Shown: positions 1 through 7,913, counted from the stretch's first letter. The stretch: 8,562 nucleotides of DNA from Bacteroides sp. (GCA_021204375.1 JAJPZL010000284.1:1-8562); one strand, 5' to 3'. Program-made: numbers and translations. The notes: a model not told the origin generated them from the letters alone.

Positions 1-289
1 ATTAAACCTGCACACAGAGGCCTTATTTGCGGTTGGTACGGGCGATCAATCGTTAGGATTCGGGGAAGAGCCGGCCGGTATCCAGGGTAAAGATGGGGGT
101 ATGGGGATCGATCTTTGCGATCATATCGGTAAGAACCTGATCCTCCTGCCCCAGGCTGGATGCCAGGGCAATGCGCCCGGCAAAGTGTTCCAGAAAGTAA
201 CTTACTATTTCTTCCGGAGCGTGATTACTCCATTCCTGATCCAGTTGATTGGCCTGTTCTTTCAGGTTCGCTTCTCTTTCAGTGCTCAT
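1..289 (-). pseudogene. cysH: Adenylyl-sulfate/PAPS reductase, N-terminal part, interrupted and cut by window start
   Basis: Likely reduces activated sulfate (APS or PAPS) to sulfite in the cytoplasm, in assimilatory sulfate reduction. The first 78 residues are open and family-typical: SSLGQED at about 44-50 (nucleotide-binding PP-loop region) and TLDTGRLFPE at 68-77. After residue 78 the frame meets TAA (53-55). The same frame still reads as good CysH sequence (RLIARTNRK, then GLCVQV) up to two more TAA codons at 23-25 and 2-4. All three stops fall where CysH proteins normally carry tyrosine (ETY, KYG and VYF contexts, from memory of the family). Tyr29-31 region uses a normal TAC codon. The ATG at 287-289 directly follows the hemL stop, so the genes are co-transcribed and perhaps translationally coupled. 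This suggests that the operon's tetrapyrrole feeds siroheme-dependent sulfite reductase. The rest of the gene, including catalytic residues and any iron-sulfur cysteines, lies outside, so APS versus PAPS specificity is undecided. Confidence 0.82.
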
Positions 290-1570
290 TTATTTTTTTA
301 TATTAAAATAGTTTTCAATCGTTTGAAGTGTCTTTTCCAGTTGCTCCTGCGTATGGGTCAGGGAGATAAAGTTCTCTTCCATCTGTGAGGGAGAAAAGTA
401 GATACCCCGGCTGAAAAGGTAACGGGAAAAGCGGGCGAACTGCTCCGGGTCGCTGCGGCGGGCGGAAGCAAAATCGGTCACGGGTTCCGTGGTAAAGAAG
501 AGGGTGAACAGGGAGCCGGTAGTATTGAGGGTTACCCCTTTTCCGGCCACGATCTGTTGCAGCTCTCCGGTAAACTACCGGCTCTTCCGGTGGAGATCCT
601 CATAGAAGTTCTCCCGGGAGAGAATATCTAAGGTAGCGGCTCCGGCAGCCATGGCTACGGGATTGCCGCTCAGGGTACCTGCCTGGTATACATCGCCTAA
701 GGGGGCGAGGTGTTGCATGATCTCCCTGCGTCCGCCGAAAGCGGCAGCTGGAAATCCTCCGCCTACGATCTTACCGACTGTGGTAAGGTCTGGGCGGATG
801 TTATAGAGTGCCTGGGCTCCTCCTGCGGAGAGACGGAAACCGGTAATGACTTCATCAAAAATAAGCAAAGCACCATAGGCGTCGGTTATCTCCCGGAGGA
901 AAGATAGATAGCCTTCTGCGGGAAGAACCACTCCCATGTTACAGGCAATGGGTTCAAGGATCACGGCAGCTACTTCGTTCCCGTGCCGGCTGAAAAACTC
1001 TTCTACGGCCTGCCGGTCGTTATAGGGCAGGCTAATGGTATAGTTCAGGAACGCCTGAGGCACTCCGGCCGAAGAGGAGTTGCGCACGGTAGCTACCCCT
1101 GAGCCGGCACTCACCAGCAGGTGATCGGCGTGTCCGTGGTAGCACCCATCGAACTTAACCAACAGGTTACGCCCGGTATATCCACGGGCCAGTCGCACGG
1201 CACTCATCACCGCTTCGGTACCTGAATTGACAAACCGTACCTGCTTCATAGAGAGAAAAAAACGGTTGACCTGTTTGGCTAAGTGGGTCTCTCCGGGAGA
1301 GGGTATGCCGTAGCTGCTGCCGGACTCTACGGCACGGATGGCGGCTGCGGTCACCTGCGGATGGGCGTGTCCGGCAATAAAGACTCCCCAGGAAAGGCAG
1401 AAGTCGATAAACCGGTTGCCATCGGCATCGGTAAGTTCGGCTCCGGAGGCTTTTTGGATAAAAAGCGGGGTCTCTCCTACCGCTCCGAGCGAGCGTACCG
1501 GGCTGTTCACTCCACCGGGTATATAGTGCAGGGCTTCCTGCCAGGCTTCTTCAGATCTTACTCTTTCCAT
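290..1570 (-). pseudogene. hemL: Glutamate-1-semialdehyde 2,1-aminomutase, interrupted by one in-frame TAG
   Basis: PLP enzyme that isomerises glutamate-1-semialdehyde to 5-aminolevulinate, the last step of the C5 route to tetrapyrroles. The N-terminal 331 residues show IPGGVNSPVRS (17-27), NSGTEAVMSA (115-124), GCYHGHAD (142-149), FDEVITGFR (238-246) and the PLP lysine K267 in VGKIVGGGFPAAAFGG. Codon 332 is TAG at 575-577. The same frame then continues with FTGELQQIVAGKGV and a normal C-terminal domain (GSLFTLFFT, RGIYFSPSQMEENFISL) to TAA at 290-292. Read through the stop, the protein is 426 residues, the usual HemL length, so one base change is the only defect. The stop lies in a poorly conserved helix; tyrosine, arginine, glutamate or lysine could have been there. 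The start overlaps the hemB end by 13 bases, so the two are coupled. As written, a truncated enzyme without its C-terminal domain would be made. Confidence 0.93.
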
Positions 1571-2529
1571 AATTTGGCATACTCTTTGGCATAATAGGTA
1601 ATAATGTAATCGGCACCTGCCCGACGGATGGCGATCAGGCTTTCGTAAAAGGTACGCTCCTCATCCAGATAGCCTGCCTGTGCGGCTGCTTTCAGCATGG
1701 AGTACTCACCGGAGACCTGATAGACTACTAAAGGAGTCTCTGTGAAACGGCTGCGGGCCCGGACAATGATATCGAGGTAAGCCATAGCGGGTTTTACCAT
1801 CACCCATGCTGCCCCTTCGGCTATATCGGCTTCTATCTCTTCGAGCCCCTGTCCGGAGGTACGGAAATCCATCTGGTAACTTTTACGGTCCCCGAATCCG
1901 GGTACGGATTGGGCGGCATCGCGAAAGGGACCGTAAAAAGCAGAGGCGTACTTGGCGGAGTAGGCCAGCACGGGAGTGGAGAGTCCGGCTGCGGCGAGTC
2001 GTTTTTTGATGGCTTCTATCTGCCCGTCCATCATGGAAGAGGGGGCTACAAAGTCGGCTCCGGCCTCTGCGTGGCGAAAAGCCATTTCAGCCAGCAGGGG
2101 AAGTGTGGTATCGTTCTCTACATCGTGGTGAGGATCGAGCAGGCCGCAGTGCCCGTGATCGGTATACTCGCACAGGCATACATCGGTTATCACAGTGACC
2201 TGCGGAAAGGCTGCTTTGACTGCCCGTACTGCCCGGACGATCAATAAATCGGGGGCATACCCGGCGCTGCCGCTACTATCTTTTACAGCGTTATCTACCA
2301 CACCGAAGAGTAATATTTTATCGATCCCCAGGGAGAGGGCCTCTCCTACATCTTCTGTAAGCAGGTCGATGGAGTAACGAAATACGCCGGGCATACTGCC
2401 GATCTCCTCTTTGACACCCATACCCTCTACCACAAAGTAGGGATAAATAAGTGCCTGGACGGGCAGATGCACATCAGCATAGCGGTCTCTGGTCTCCTGG
2501 TTCACCCGGTAAGGTCTGAATCTTTTCAT
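1558..2529 (-). CDS. hemB: Porphobilinogen synthase (delta-aminolevulinic acid dehydratase)
   Basis: Condenses two 5-aminolevulinate molecules into porphobilinogen in the cytoplasm. The 323-residue frame is intact and of normal family length. It shows IYPYFVVEG (28-36), SMPGV (45-49), and the zinc-type cysteine cluster DVCLCEYTDHGHC with C118, C120 and C128, so a zinc-dependent enzyme is expected. The Schiff-base lysines are K193 in YSAKYASAFYGPF and K246 in VMVKPA; QVSGEYSM (271-278) follows. The usual APSDMMDG motif reads APSSMMDG here, a change also tolerated in some relatives. It starts at ATG 2527-2529, 44 bases after the hemD-domain stop begins, with a purine-rich AGGAAAC about 10 bases upstream. 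It ends in TAA within the hemL start. It is the only complete undamaged gene of the operon, and its natural TAA stop argues against TAA being reassigned in this organism. Confidence 0.97.
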   Translation of the reverse strand: MKRFRPYRVNQETRDRYADVHLPVQALIYPYFVVEGMGVKEEIGSMPGVFRYSIDLLTEDVGEALSLGIDKILLFGVVDNAVKDSSGSAGYAPDLLIVRAVRAVKAAFPQVTVITDVCLCEYTDHGHCGLLDPHHDVENDTTLPLLAEMAFRHAEAGADFVAPSSMMDGQIEAIKKRLAAAGLSTPVLAYSAKYASAFYGPFRDAAQSVPGFGDRKSYQMDFRTSGQGLEEIEADIAEGAAWVMVKPAMAYLDIIVRARSRFTETPLVVYQVSGEYSMLKAAAQAGYLDEERTFYESLIAIRRAGADYIITYYAKEYAKLWKE

Positions 2530-2571
2530 TGGTTTATTGTTTCCTGTATTATTTATGGAGTTCTTTATTTT

Positions 2572-3225
2572 TTATGGGTTGACCGGTGCCGGTAAGATCT
2601 GATATCCGCTTCCGGCTATTCGCTCAAATGCTTCGCGGGTAATACGTCCCCGGAGAATATACTCTTTACCGGAAGGGAACTCCCGGTATAACTCTTTAAA
2701 GCGCTCTACGCAGGAGGGAGAGGTAAGTACAATGGCCGAAATGGTATCCAGGTCCACTTTAACCACCTCAGCCGGAAGCCGGTTGCAATAAGCAGTCACA
2801 CTATCTACCTGATAGCCTACTTCTTGTAGTTTTTCGGGAATGAGGGGTAGCCCCAGATCGGAACGGGGAATAAGTACCCGGGCCTCTTTCCCGGTTGCCA
2901 GTTCCCTGAAAAGAGAAGCAACTCCGTAAGAGTCGTCCTGATCGGGCTGATGATCGGGAGTAATACCGGCACCTCTCAGTGCAGCCGTGGTAGTATCTCC
3001 GATACTTACTACTGTAATTCCTGCCAGCCTTCGGCTATCATATCCCGCCCTATCCAAAGCTTTAAAAAATAGTCAACGGCATACCGGCTTGTAAAAAGCA
3101 GGTACTGATAGCCGGGAAGTTTATGGATAGCCTCTTCGAGCGGGCGGGGATCATCAGGAGCGGTGATACGGATCAGGGGGGTATGGATCACCTCCCCCCC
3201 GCCAGCTGTAGCGTTGGGCATTATT
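2572..3225 (-). pseudogene. hemD: Uroporphyrinogen-III synthase domain, C-terminal part of the hemC-cobA-hemD fusion, frameshifted
   Basis: Cyclises hydroxymethylbilane with inversion of ring D to uroporphyrinogen III. The domain begins at VIHTPLIRIT and shows YQYLLFTSRYAVDYF, then, in another frame, VVSIGDTTTAALRGAGI, VLIPRSDLGLPLIPEKL, SVTAYCNR and IVLTSPSCVERF, all typical HemD landmarks. The second part can only be reached after one frameshift: adding one base to the A-run at 3064-3069 (T-run on the coding strand) gives a continuous YFFKALDRAGYD. No start codon with a good upstream context precedes VIHTP. Removing one G from the run at 3194-3200 joins the domain in frame to CobA, so I take it as the end of one fused protein. 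An internal ATG at 3219-3221 could start a short product. The domain ends in TAA at 2572-2574, 42 bases before the hemB ATG. Confidence 0.88.
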
Positions 3226-3946
3226 ACCGGTTACCAATACTTTTTGCCGCTCCTCCAAAGGACGACGGTGCAGGGCTGCCACTTCTCCTGCCAGCATAAT
3301 AAGGGGTGTGGGATAGGTAGTATCCCCGACAGCCAGTTCTCCCACGGTAGTATAGAACTCCTGCTGGTCGGGAGCAGATACATGATAGACCAATAGTACC
3401 GGACGCTGTGTAGGTAAACCCTTATCCAGCAGGGTGCGGGCAATACGGCGTAAATTACGGGCACCCATATAATAGAGAAGGGTATCTGCCTGGGGCACCT
3501 GTATCTCTTCTCCATGTCCGGAGACAAATGCAACCGACGAGGCTACTCCCCGGTAGGTAAGTGGAATACGGGTAAGGGCAGCCAGGGCATTGGCGGTAGA
3601 GATACCTGGAATCACCTCTACCCGGACAAAATGACTCTCTAAGTAGTGTACCTCTTCGCCTCCGTGGACAAAGATCATAGGATCTCCCCCCCCCCTTGAG
3701 CCGCACTACCTGTTTGCCGCTACGGGCGGCATCCAGCAGCAAGCGGTTGATCTCTTTCTGTTCTTTGTGGTGTTTACCATACCGTTTGCCTACATAAACA
3801 GCTTCCCGGGCCTGGTTCACTATATACTCTTTGTTGGTAAGATCGTCGTAAAATACAATATCAGCCTGACGAATAGCTTCTTCGGCAGCCCGGGTCAGTA
3901 ACCGGGGATCGCCGGGGCCAAAACCCATCAGTTTAACTGCTCCGTA
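3226..3946 (-). pseudogene. cobA: Uroporphyrinogen-III C-methyltransferase domain (SUMT), central part of the hemC-cobA-hemD fusion, frameshifted
   Basis: Uses S-adenosylmethionine to methylate uroporphyrinogen III twice to precorrin-2, the branch point to siroheme and cobalamin. It begins near fusion residue 222 with KLMGFGPGDPRLLT (the GxGPGDP motif), followed by ADIVFYDDL, VYVGKRYGKH, QKEINRLL and VVRLKGG. The coding strand then has ten G (3686-3695 on the plus strand) where the conserved KGGDP motif needs six. Past the run, in the +1 frame, come MIFVHGGEE, VIPGISTANALAAL, IPLTYRGVASSVAFVSGH, LLYYMG and TPLIMLAGEVAALHR, all SUMT motifs, so the domain is complete apart from the frameshift. 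Without correction the protein leaves frame and ends at 3455. The upstream join to the HemC domain is in frame with only a short linker. The downstream join to HemD is lost through a second G-run (3194-3200). Confidence 0.93.
3686..3695. repeat. Homopolymer of ten C (ten G on the coding strand) inside cobA
   Basis: The run sits exactly at the codons for the conserved KGGDP motif of SUMT. Six G would encode K-G-G-D-P; ten G shift the frame by +1. It is the longest homopolymer I see in the window, and could be a sequencing artefact or a slippage-prone tract. Confidence 0.9.
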
Positions 3947-4603
3947 ATACCTCAGGATATCAAGGGGCGCGAACAGCTTTTGCAACTCCTTTTGTCCAAT
4001 GCGTGCCGTAATAGCGAGATGTCCCTGCAAAGGATGGGTAGCAAAAGGAAGGATCTCCGTTATCCGGTGATCCAGCCCCAGCCGTTGCAGGGCACAGGTA
4101 GCTACGATCAGGGCATCGTATTTGCCTTCGTCCACCTGGGCTAACCGTTCTTCAATGGTACCCCGGATACCTGCCACCACGAGATCGGGACGTAATTTGA
4201 GTAGTTCGCACCTGCGGGTGGGTGAACTGGTAGTGACACGGGCTCCGGCAGGGAGTTGTTCCAGGGTGAGTCCGCTGCGGCTTACTAAGGAGTCGCTTCC
4301 GGTCAGTCCGCAGGTAAGGGCAATGACTTCAATTCCCTGCGGAAGCGGATAGGGAAGATCCTTGGCAGAGTGCACCGCAATATCGGCTCTGCCTTCCAGC
4401 AAAGCCTGGTCCATTTCACGGGTAAACATATCGGCAGGAGGATTCTCCAGCAATGATACCTCTTTGTGGCGATCTCCCCAAGAAGGCAGGGTAAGCACCT
4501 CTGCTTCTACAAAGGTGGGAAGGGCGTTAAGCACCTCCTCTACCTGTAACCGGGCCAGCCGGCTCTCCCTGCTTATTATATGTATACGTTTGATTCCTGA
4601 CAT
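3947..4603 (-). CDS. hemC: Hydroxymethylbilane synthase-like domain lacking the cofactor domain, N-terminal part of the hemC-cobA-hemD fusion
   Basis: By homology this domain polymerises four porphobilinogens to hydroxymethylbilane. It covers fusion residues 1 to about 218 and matches HemC domains 1 and 2: SRESRLARLQ (11-20), FTREMDQALLEGRADIAVHSAKDLP (60-84) with the catalytic-type aspartate D82, TTSSPTRRCELLKLRPDL (124-141), IRGTIEERL (146-154), and HPLQGHLAITAR (190-201) matching the PAVGQGALGIE region. Ordinary HemC is about 310 residues and has a third domain with the cysteine that holds the dipyrromethane cofactor. Here CobA starts instead, and that cysteine is absent. The usual lysines of the GGKGLFVKE loop are replaced by PPADMFTRE. 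The frame is open and joins CobA without a stop. The ATG at 4601-4603 is the first usable start and lies just downstream of a good promoter box. Whether this shortened domain is active, or whether another HemC exists elsewhere in the genome, cannot be told from here. Confidence 0.9.
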
Positions 4604-4625
4604 ATTCCTACTTGTATTATCTCTG

Positions 4626-4633
4626 CAAAGGTA
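4626..4633 (-). promoter_or_regulatory. Promoter -7 box for the hemC-cobA-hemD operon
   Basis: The minus strand reads TACCTTTG, a perfect match to the Bacteroidota -7 consensus TAnnTTTG. It ends 22 bases before the hemC ATG, which would leave a leader of roughly 15-18 bases. A clear -33 TTTG is not seen at the expected spacing (only a TTTCC somewhat too far upstream), so the call rests on the -7 box and its position. Confidence 0.55.
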
Positions 4634-4756
4634 GGGGGGAGAGTCAGGGGCAGGAAATACCGATTGTAGGGTAAATTCATACCATCATTGTGGTAGAGGA
4701 AGGGTATACCTATTCCACTCATAACTATTTGGTAGAAAAATACCGTGAAAAGCGTA

Positions 4757-4787
4757 TTTACTTCCACCGCCAGACTCCCGACCTTTG
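4757..4787 (+). promoter_or_regulatory. Candidate promoter of the susC-susD operon
   Basis: TTTA at 4757-4760, then exactly 19 bases, then GACCTTTG at 4780-4787. This differs by one base in each box from the Bacteroidota consensus TTTG-N19-TAnnTTTG. Transcription would begin near 4793, giving a leader of about 35 bases before the susC ATG. The -7 box lies inside a small inverted repeat (GACCT, five-base loop, AGGTC, 4780-4794) that may be chance or a regulator site. Confidence 0.45.
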
Positions 4788-4827
4788 TCAGGTCAAATTT
4801 TAAATCACTAACACTCAAAACAAGGTT

Positions 4828-7800
4828 ATGGTAACAAAACGTAAACAGATTGTAACAGGATGGATCCTTCTCTGGTGGCTACTACCGGGCCTTCTCCTGG
4901 CTCAGGAGAACCGGATCACGGGTCGTGTGATCGATTTCCAAAGCCGGGAGGCGGTAATCGGGACCACTGTTTCGGTAAAGAACGGTGAAGCCGGAACCAT
5001 TACCGATATAGACGGGCACTTCTCTTTTGCCCTGGAGGGTGAGTATCCGGTAACACTGGATATCCGGGCCATTGGCTACGCCACACAGGAACTGGATGTG
5101 TATCAACCGGGAGATATTCTTATTGAACTGGTAGAATTCTTTAACCGGCTTACCGAAGTAGTGGTGATCGGGTATGGTACCCAGAAAAAGAGTGAATTTT
5201 CGAGAGCGATCTCTTCAATCCCTTCGGGTGCTTTGCAACAACCGCTCAGCTCGGTGGATAAAGCGTTACAGGGAGTATCACCGGGGGTACAGGTTACCCA
5301 GACCTCCGGACAGCCGGGAGGAGGTGTCAGTATCCGGATACGGGGGGGGAGCTCCATTGAGGATAGCAGTGAACCGCTTTATGTGATCGACGGGTTCCCG
5401 GTCACGGCAGGCTCGTCTGCATCAGCAGGTGTGGTAAGCGGTGCTACCATCAATCCGCTCTCTACTATTAACCCGTCGGATATTGAATCCATTGATATCC
5501 TCAAATATGCTTCGGCCACTGCCATTTACGGTTCAAGAGGCGCCAACGGAGTCATCCTTATTACCACCAGACGGGGAAAAGAGGAAAAAAGTAATGTAGT
5601 ATACGACGGAAGTGTAGGATTTCAGTCGATTCGTAAAAAGATCGATCTGCTGAATGCTGCGGAGTTTGCACAGCTGCGTAACGAAGCATTGTACGATAAA
5701 ACACCGGAAGCAGGTGAATACCAGTATTTGTCGCCGGAGGAAATTGCCCGGTTGGGTAAAGGGACCGACTGGCAGGATGCTGCTTTCCGTACGGCACTGA
5801 TACAAAATCATCAGGTATCCGTTACAGGAGGAACAGATAAGATCCGGTACGCCGTTTCAGGAGGATATTTCCAGCAGGAAGGTATCCTGACCGGAACCGA
5901 TTTCAGTCGGTTCAGCGGACGTATGAACCTGGATGGAAAAGTATCCGACCGCTTTACCGTAGGTAGTACCGTAAGTGGTAGCCGCAGCCGCAGCAACGTA
6001 GCTCCTTCAGGAGTGATAAGTGCGCTGTTAACCATGCCGCCCACTGCTACGATCTATGAGGAGGATGGAAGTTATACCCTCCGGAACCCATTTGAAAATA
6101 TTATTTCAAATCCGGTCGCATCGCTGAACGACCAGACCAACCGGGTTATCTCCTTTAACCTGCTGGCCAATATATTCGGGGAATATCAGCTTTACAAAGG
6201 ACTGACCCTGAAAGTTTCCTTAGGAACAGACATTCATTACAACAAGGAGAATAGCTATATTCCCTCCACTTTGTATGAAGGAAGCACCACCTGAGGACAG
6301 GCCGGTGTGGGAACCCTCAGTACCTATAGCTGGCTGAATAAAAATACGCTGAATTATCTTACCACGATACAAGAGAAACACAACCTGAATATACTGGGAG
6401 GCTTTACCCAACAGGAGTATAAAGCCGAAACGTTGTCAGCAGGTTCACAGAACTTTGTATCGGACGACCTTACTTATAACAGTTTGCAGGCCGGATCCGT
6501 CATTACCACACCGGGATCTGCTTCACAAAGCTGGGCACTCCTCTCCTACCTGGGACGTATCAACTATAACTATGACGACCGTTATTTTGCTTCCGTAAGT
6601 TTCCGTGCCGACGGTTCTTCCCGATTTGGAAAGAATAACAAATGGGGATATTTTCCTTCGGCTGCCCTCTCCTGGAGAGCATCCGATGAGTCTTTCTTTC
6701 CTCAGAACGGGAAAGTAAGCGACCTGAAGGTAATGGTAAGCTGCGGAGCAACAGGAAATCAGGAGATTGGATTGTATCAGTCACTCTCTACCCTGACCAG
6801 TGTACGTTACCTGATCGGTGACAGTCCGGTGATCGGATTTACCCCGGACCGCATCGCCAACGACGACCTGGGCTGGGAAACAACTTACCAGTTTGACGCA
6901 GGCGTGGATGTAGGCTTTTTCAGGGATCGTCTCTCCCTGACGCTGGATTTTTATTACAAAAAAACCACTGACCTGCTATTGAGCGTAGAGATACCGTGGA
7001 CTTCCGGACATGCAACCTCCCTTCAAAACTTCGGTTCGGTAGAGAATAAAGGGCTGGAAGTAGGCCTGCACAGTGAGAATATACAACAGAAAGATTGGAA
7101 CTGGAGTACAGACTTCAATATCTCTTTTAACCGCAACAAAGTATTAAGTATCAATGCGGAATCAGACTCTTACATCTCAGGGAACTATATTGTACAGGTG
7201 GGAAAACCGCTGGGTAGTTTTTATGGTTCGGTAACCGACGGGGTACTCCAGGCAGGAGAAGAAGAGAGTAAAGGTGCGCTCACCGGTAAAACCAATCCAC
7301 AGGCCTGGGACCGCCTCTATAAAGACCTGGATGGAGACGGCACCTTTTCCAATGCGGCCGACCGTACCCTTATCGGTAATGCCCAGCCTGACTTTATCTT
7401 TGGACTGACTAATACCATCCGCTGGAAGAGCCTAGATCTCTCCTTCCTATTGCAGGGTTCGTATGGGAACGATATTATCAATACGAACCAGCAAAACCTG
7501 GAACTCTTTACAGACCAGCAGAATGCCTCGGGAGTAGCACGCAACCGCTGGAGTCCGGAAAACACCCATACAGATGTACCCCGGGCCTCTTCGGATCCCT
7601 CTAACTTTTTCTCCAGCCGGTTTGTGGAAGATGGCTCTTACCTTCGCCTGAAAACCCTTACCATGGGATGGAATATACCGGAAAAGAGTCTCAGACAGAT
7701 CGGAATAGCCGGTCTGAGGATCTATGCAACCGGACAGAACCTGTTAACCTGGACCCGTTACAGCGGATTTGATCCGGAAGTGACAAGCGGTAGCAATGTC

Positions 7801-7872
7801 TCTCCGGGAAATGATTCGGGGATCTATCCCACTTCACGCTCAGTGAGTTTCGGAGCCCGGGTTACTTTTTAA
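4828..7872 (+). pseudogene. SusC/RagA-family TonB-dependent outer-membrane transporter, interrupted by one in-frame TGA
   Basis: Outer-membrane beta-barrel that imports nutrients bound by its SusD partner, powered by TonB. Residues 1-26 form a signal peptide (KRK, hydrophobic stretch, cleavage after LLLAQ). A carboxypeptidase-regulatory-like domain follows (about 29-105, ITGRVIDFQSREAVIGTTV), then the SusC signature TEVVVIGYGTQKK (109-121), and the plug with DKALQGVSPGVQV, SIRIRGGSSI, PLYVIDGFPV and ATAIYGSRGANGVILITTRRGK. The barrel shows a DLDGDGTF calcium-type loop, GNAQPDFIFGL and a C-terminal VTF ending in aromatic phenylalanine. Codon 489 is TGA (6292-6294); the same frame continues with normal SusC sequence (WLNKNTLNYL, HNLNILGGFTQQ) to TAA at 7870-7872. 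Read through, it has 1015 codons including the stop, a usual size. Residue 227 is tyrosine where the family motif LKDASA has aspartate. Substrate unknown; no sigma or anti-sigma gene is visible upstream. Confidence 0.95.
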
Positions 7873-7913
7873 TGAGAGAGCCGTACAGGATATTTACTAT
7901 AAAACAGAATCAC

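Noticed and set aside
1283..2247. Plus-strand open frames opposite hemL and hemB
   Set aside because: They are antisense shadows of well-conserved genes and show no protein family features.
4780..4794. GACCT/AGGTC inverted repeat followed by an A/T-rich stretch as a terminator
   Set aside because: The stem is only five pairs, it sits inside the proposed susC promoter, and no gene on that strand ends upstream of it.
4576..4818. An 80-codon open frame on the minus strand across the hemC-susC intergenic region
   Set aside because: It overlaps the hemC start in another frame and spans both promoter candidates. The translation has no recognisable motif and only mixed composition, so a chance frame is more likely.
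5342..5349. Eight-base G run in susC as another frameshift
   Set aside because: The reading frame through it gives the conserved RIRGGSSI motif, so the run length is correct.
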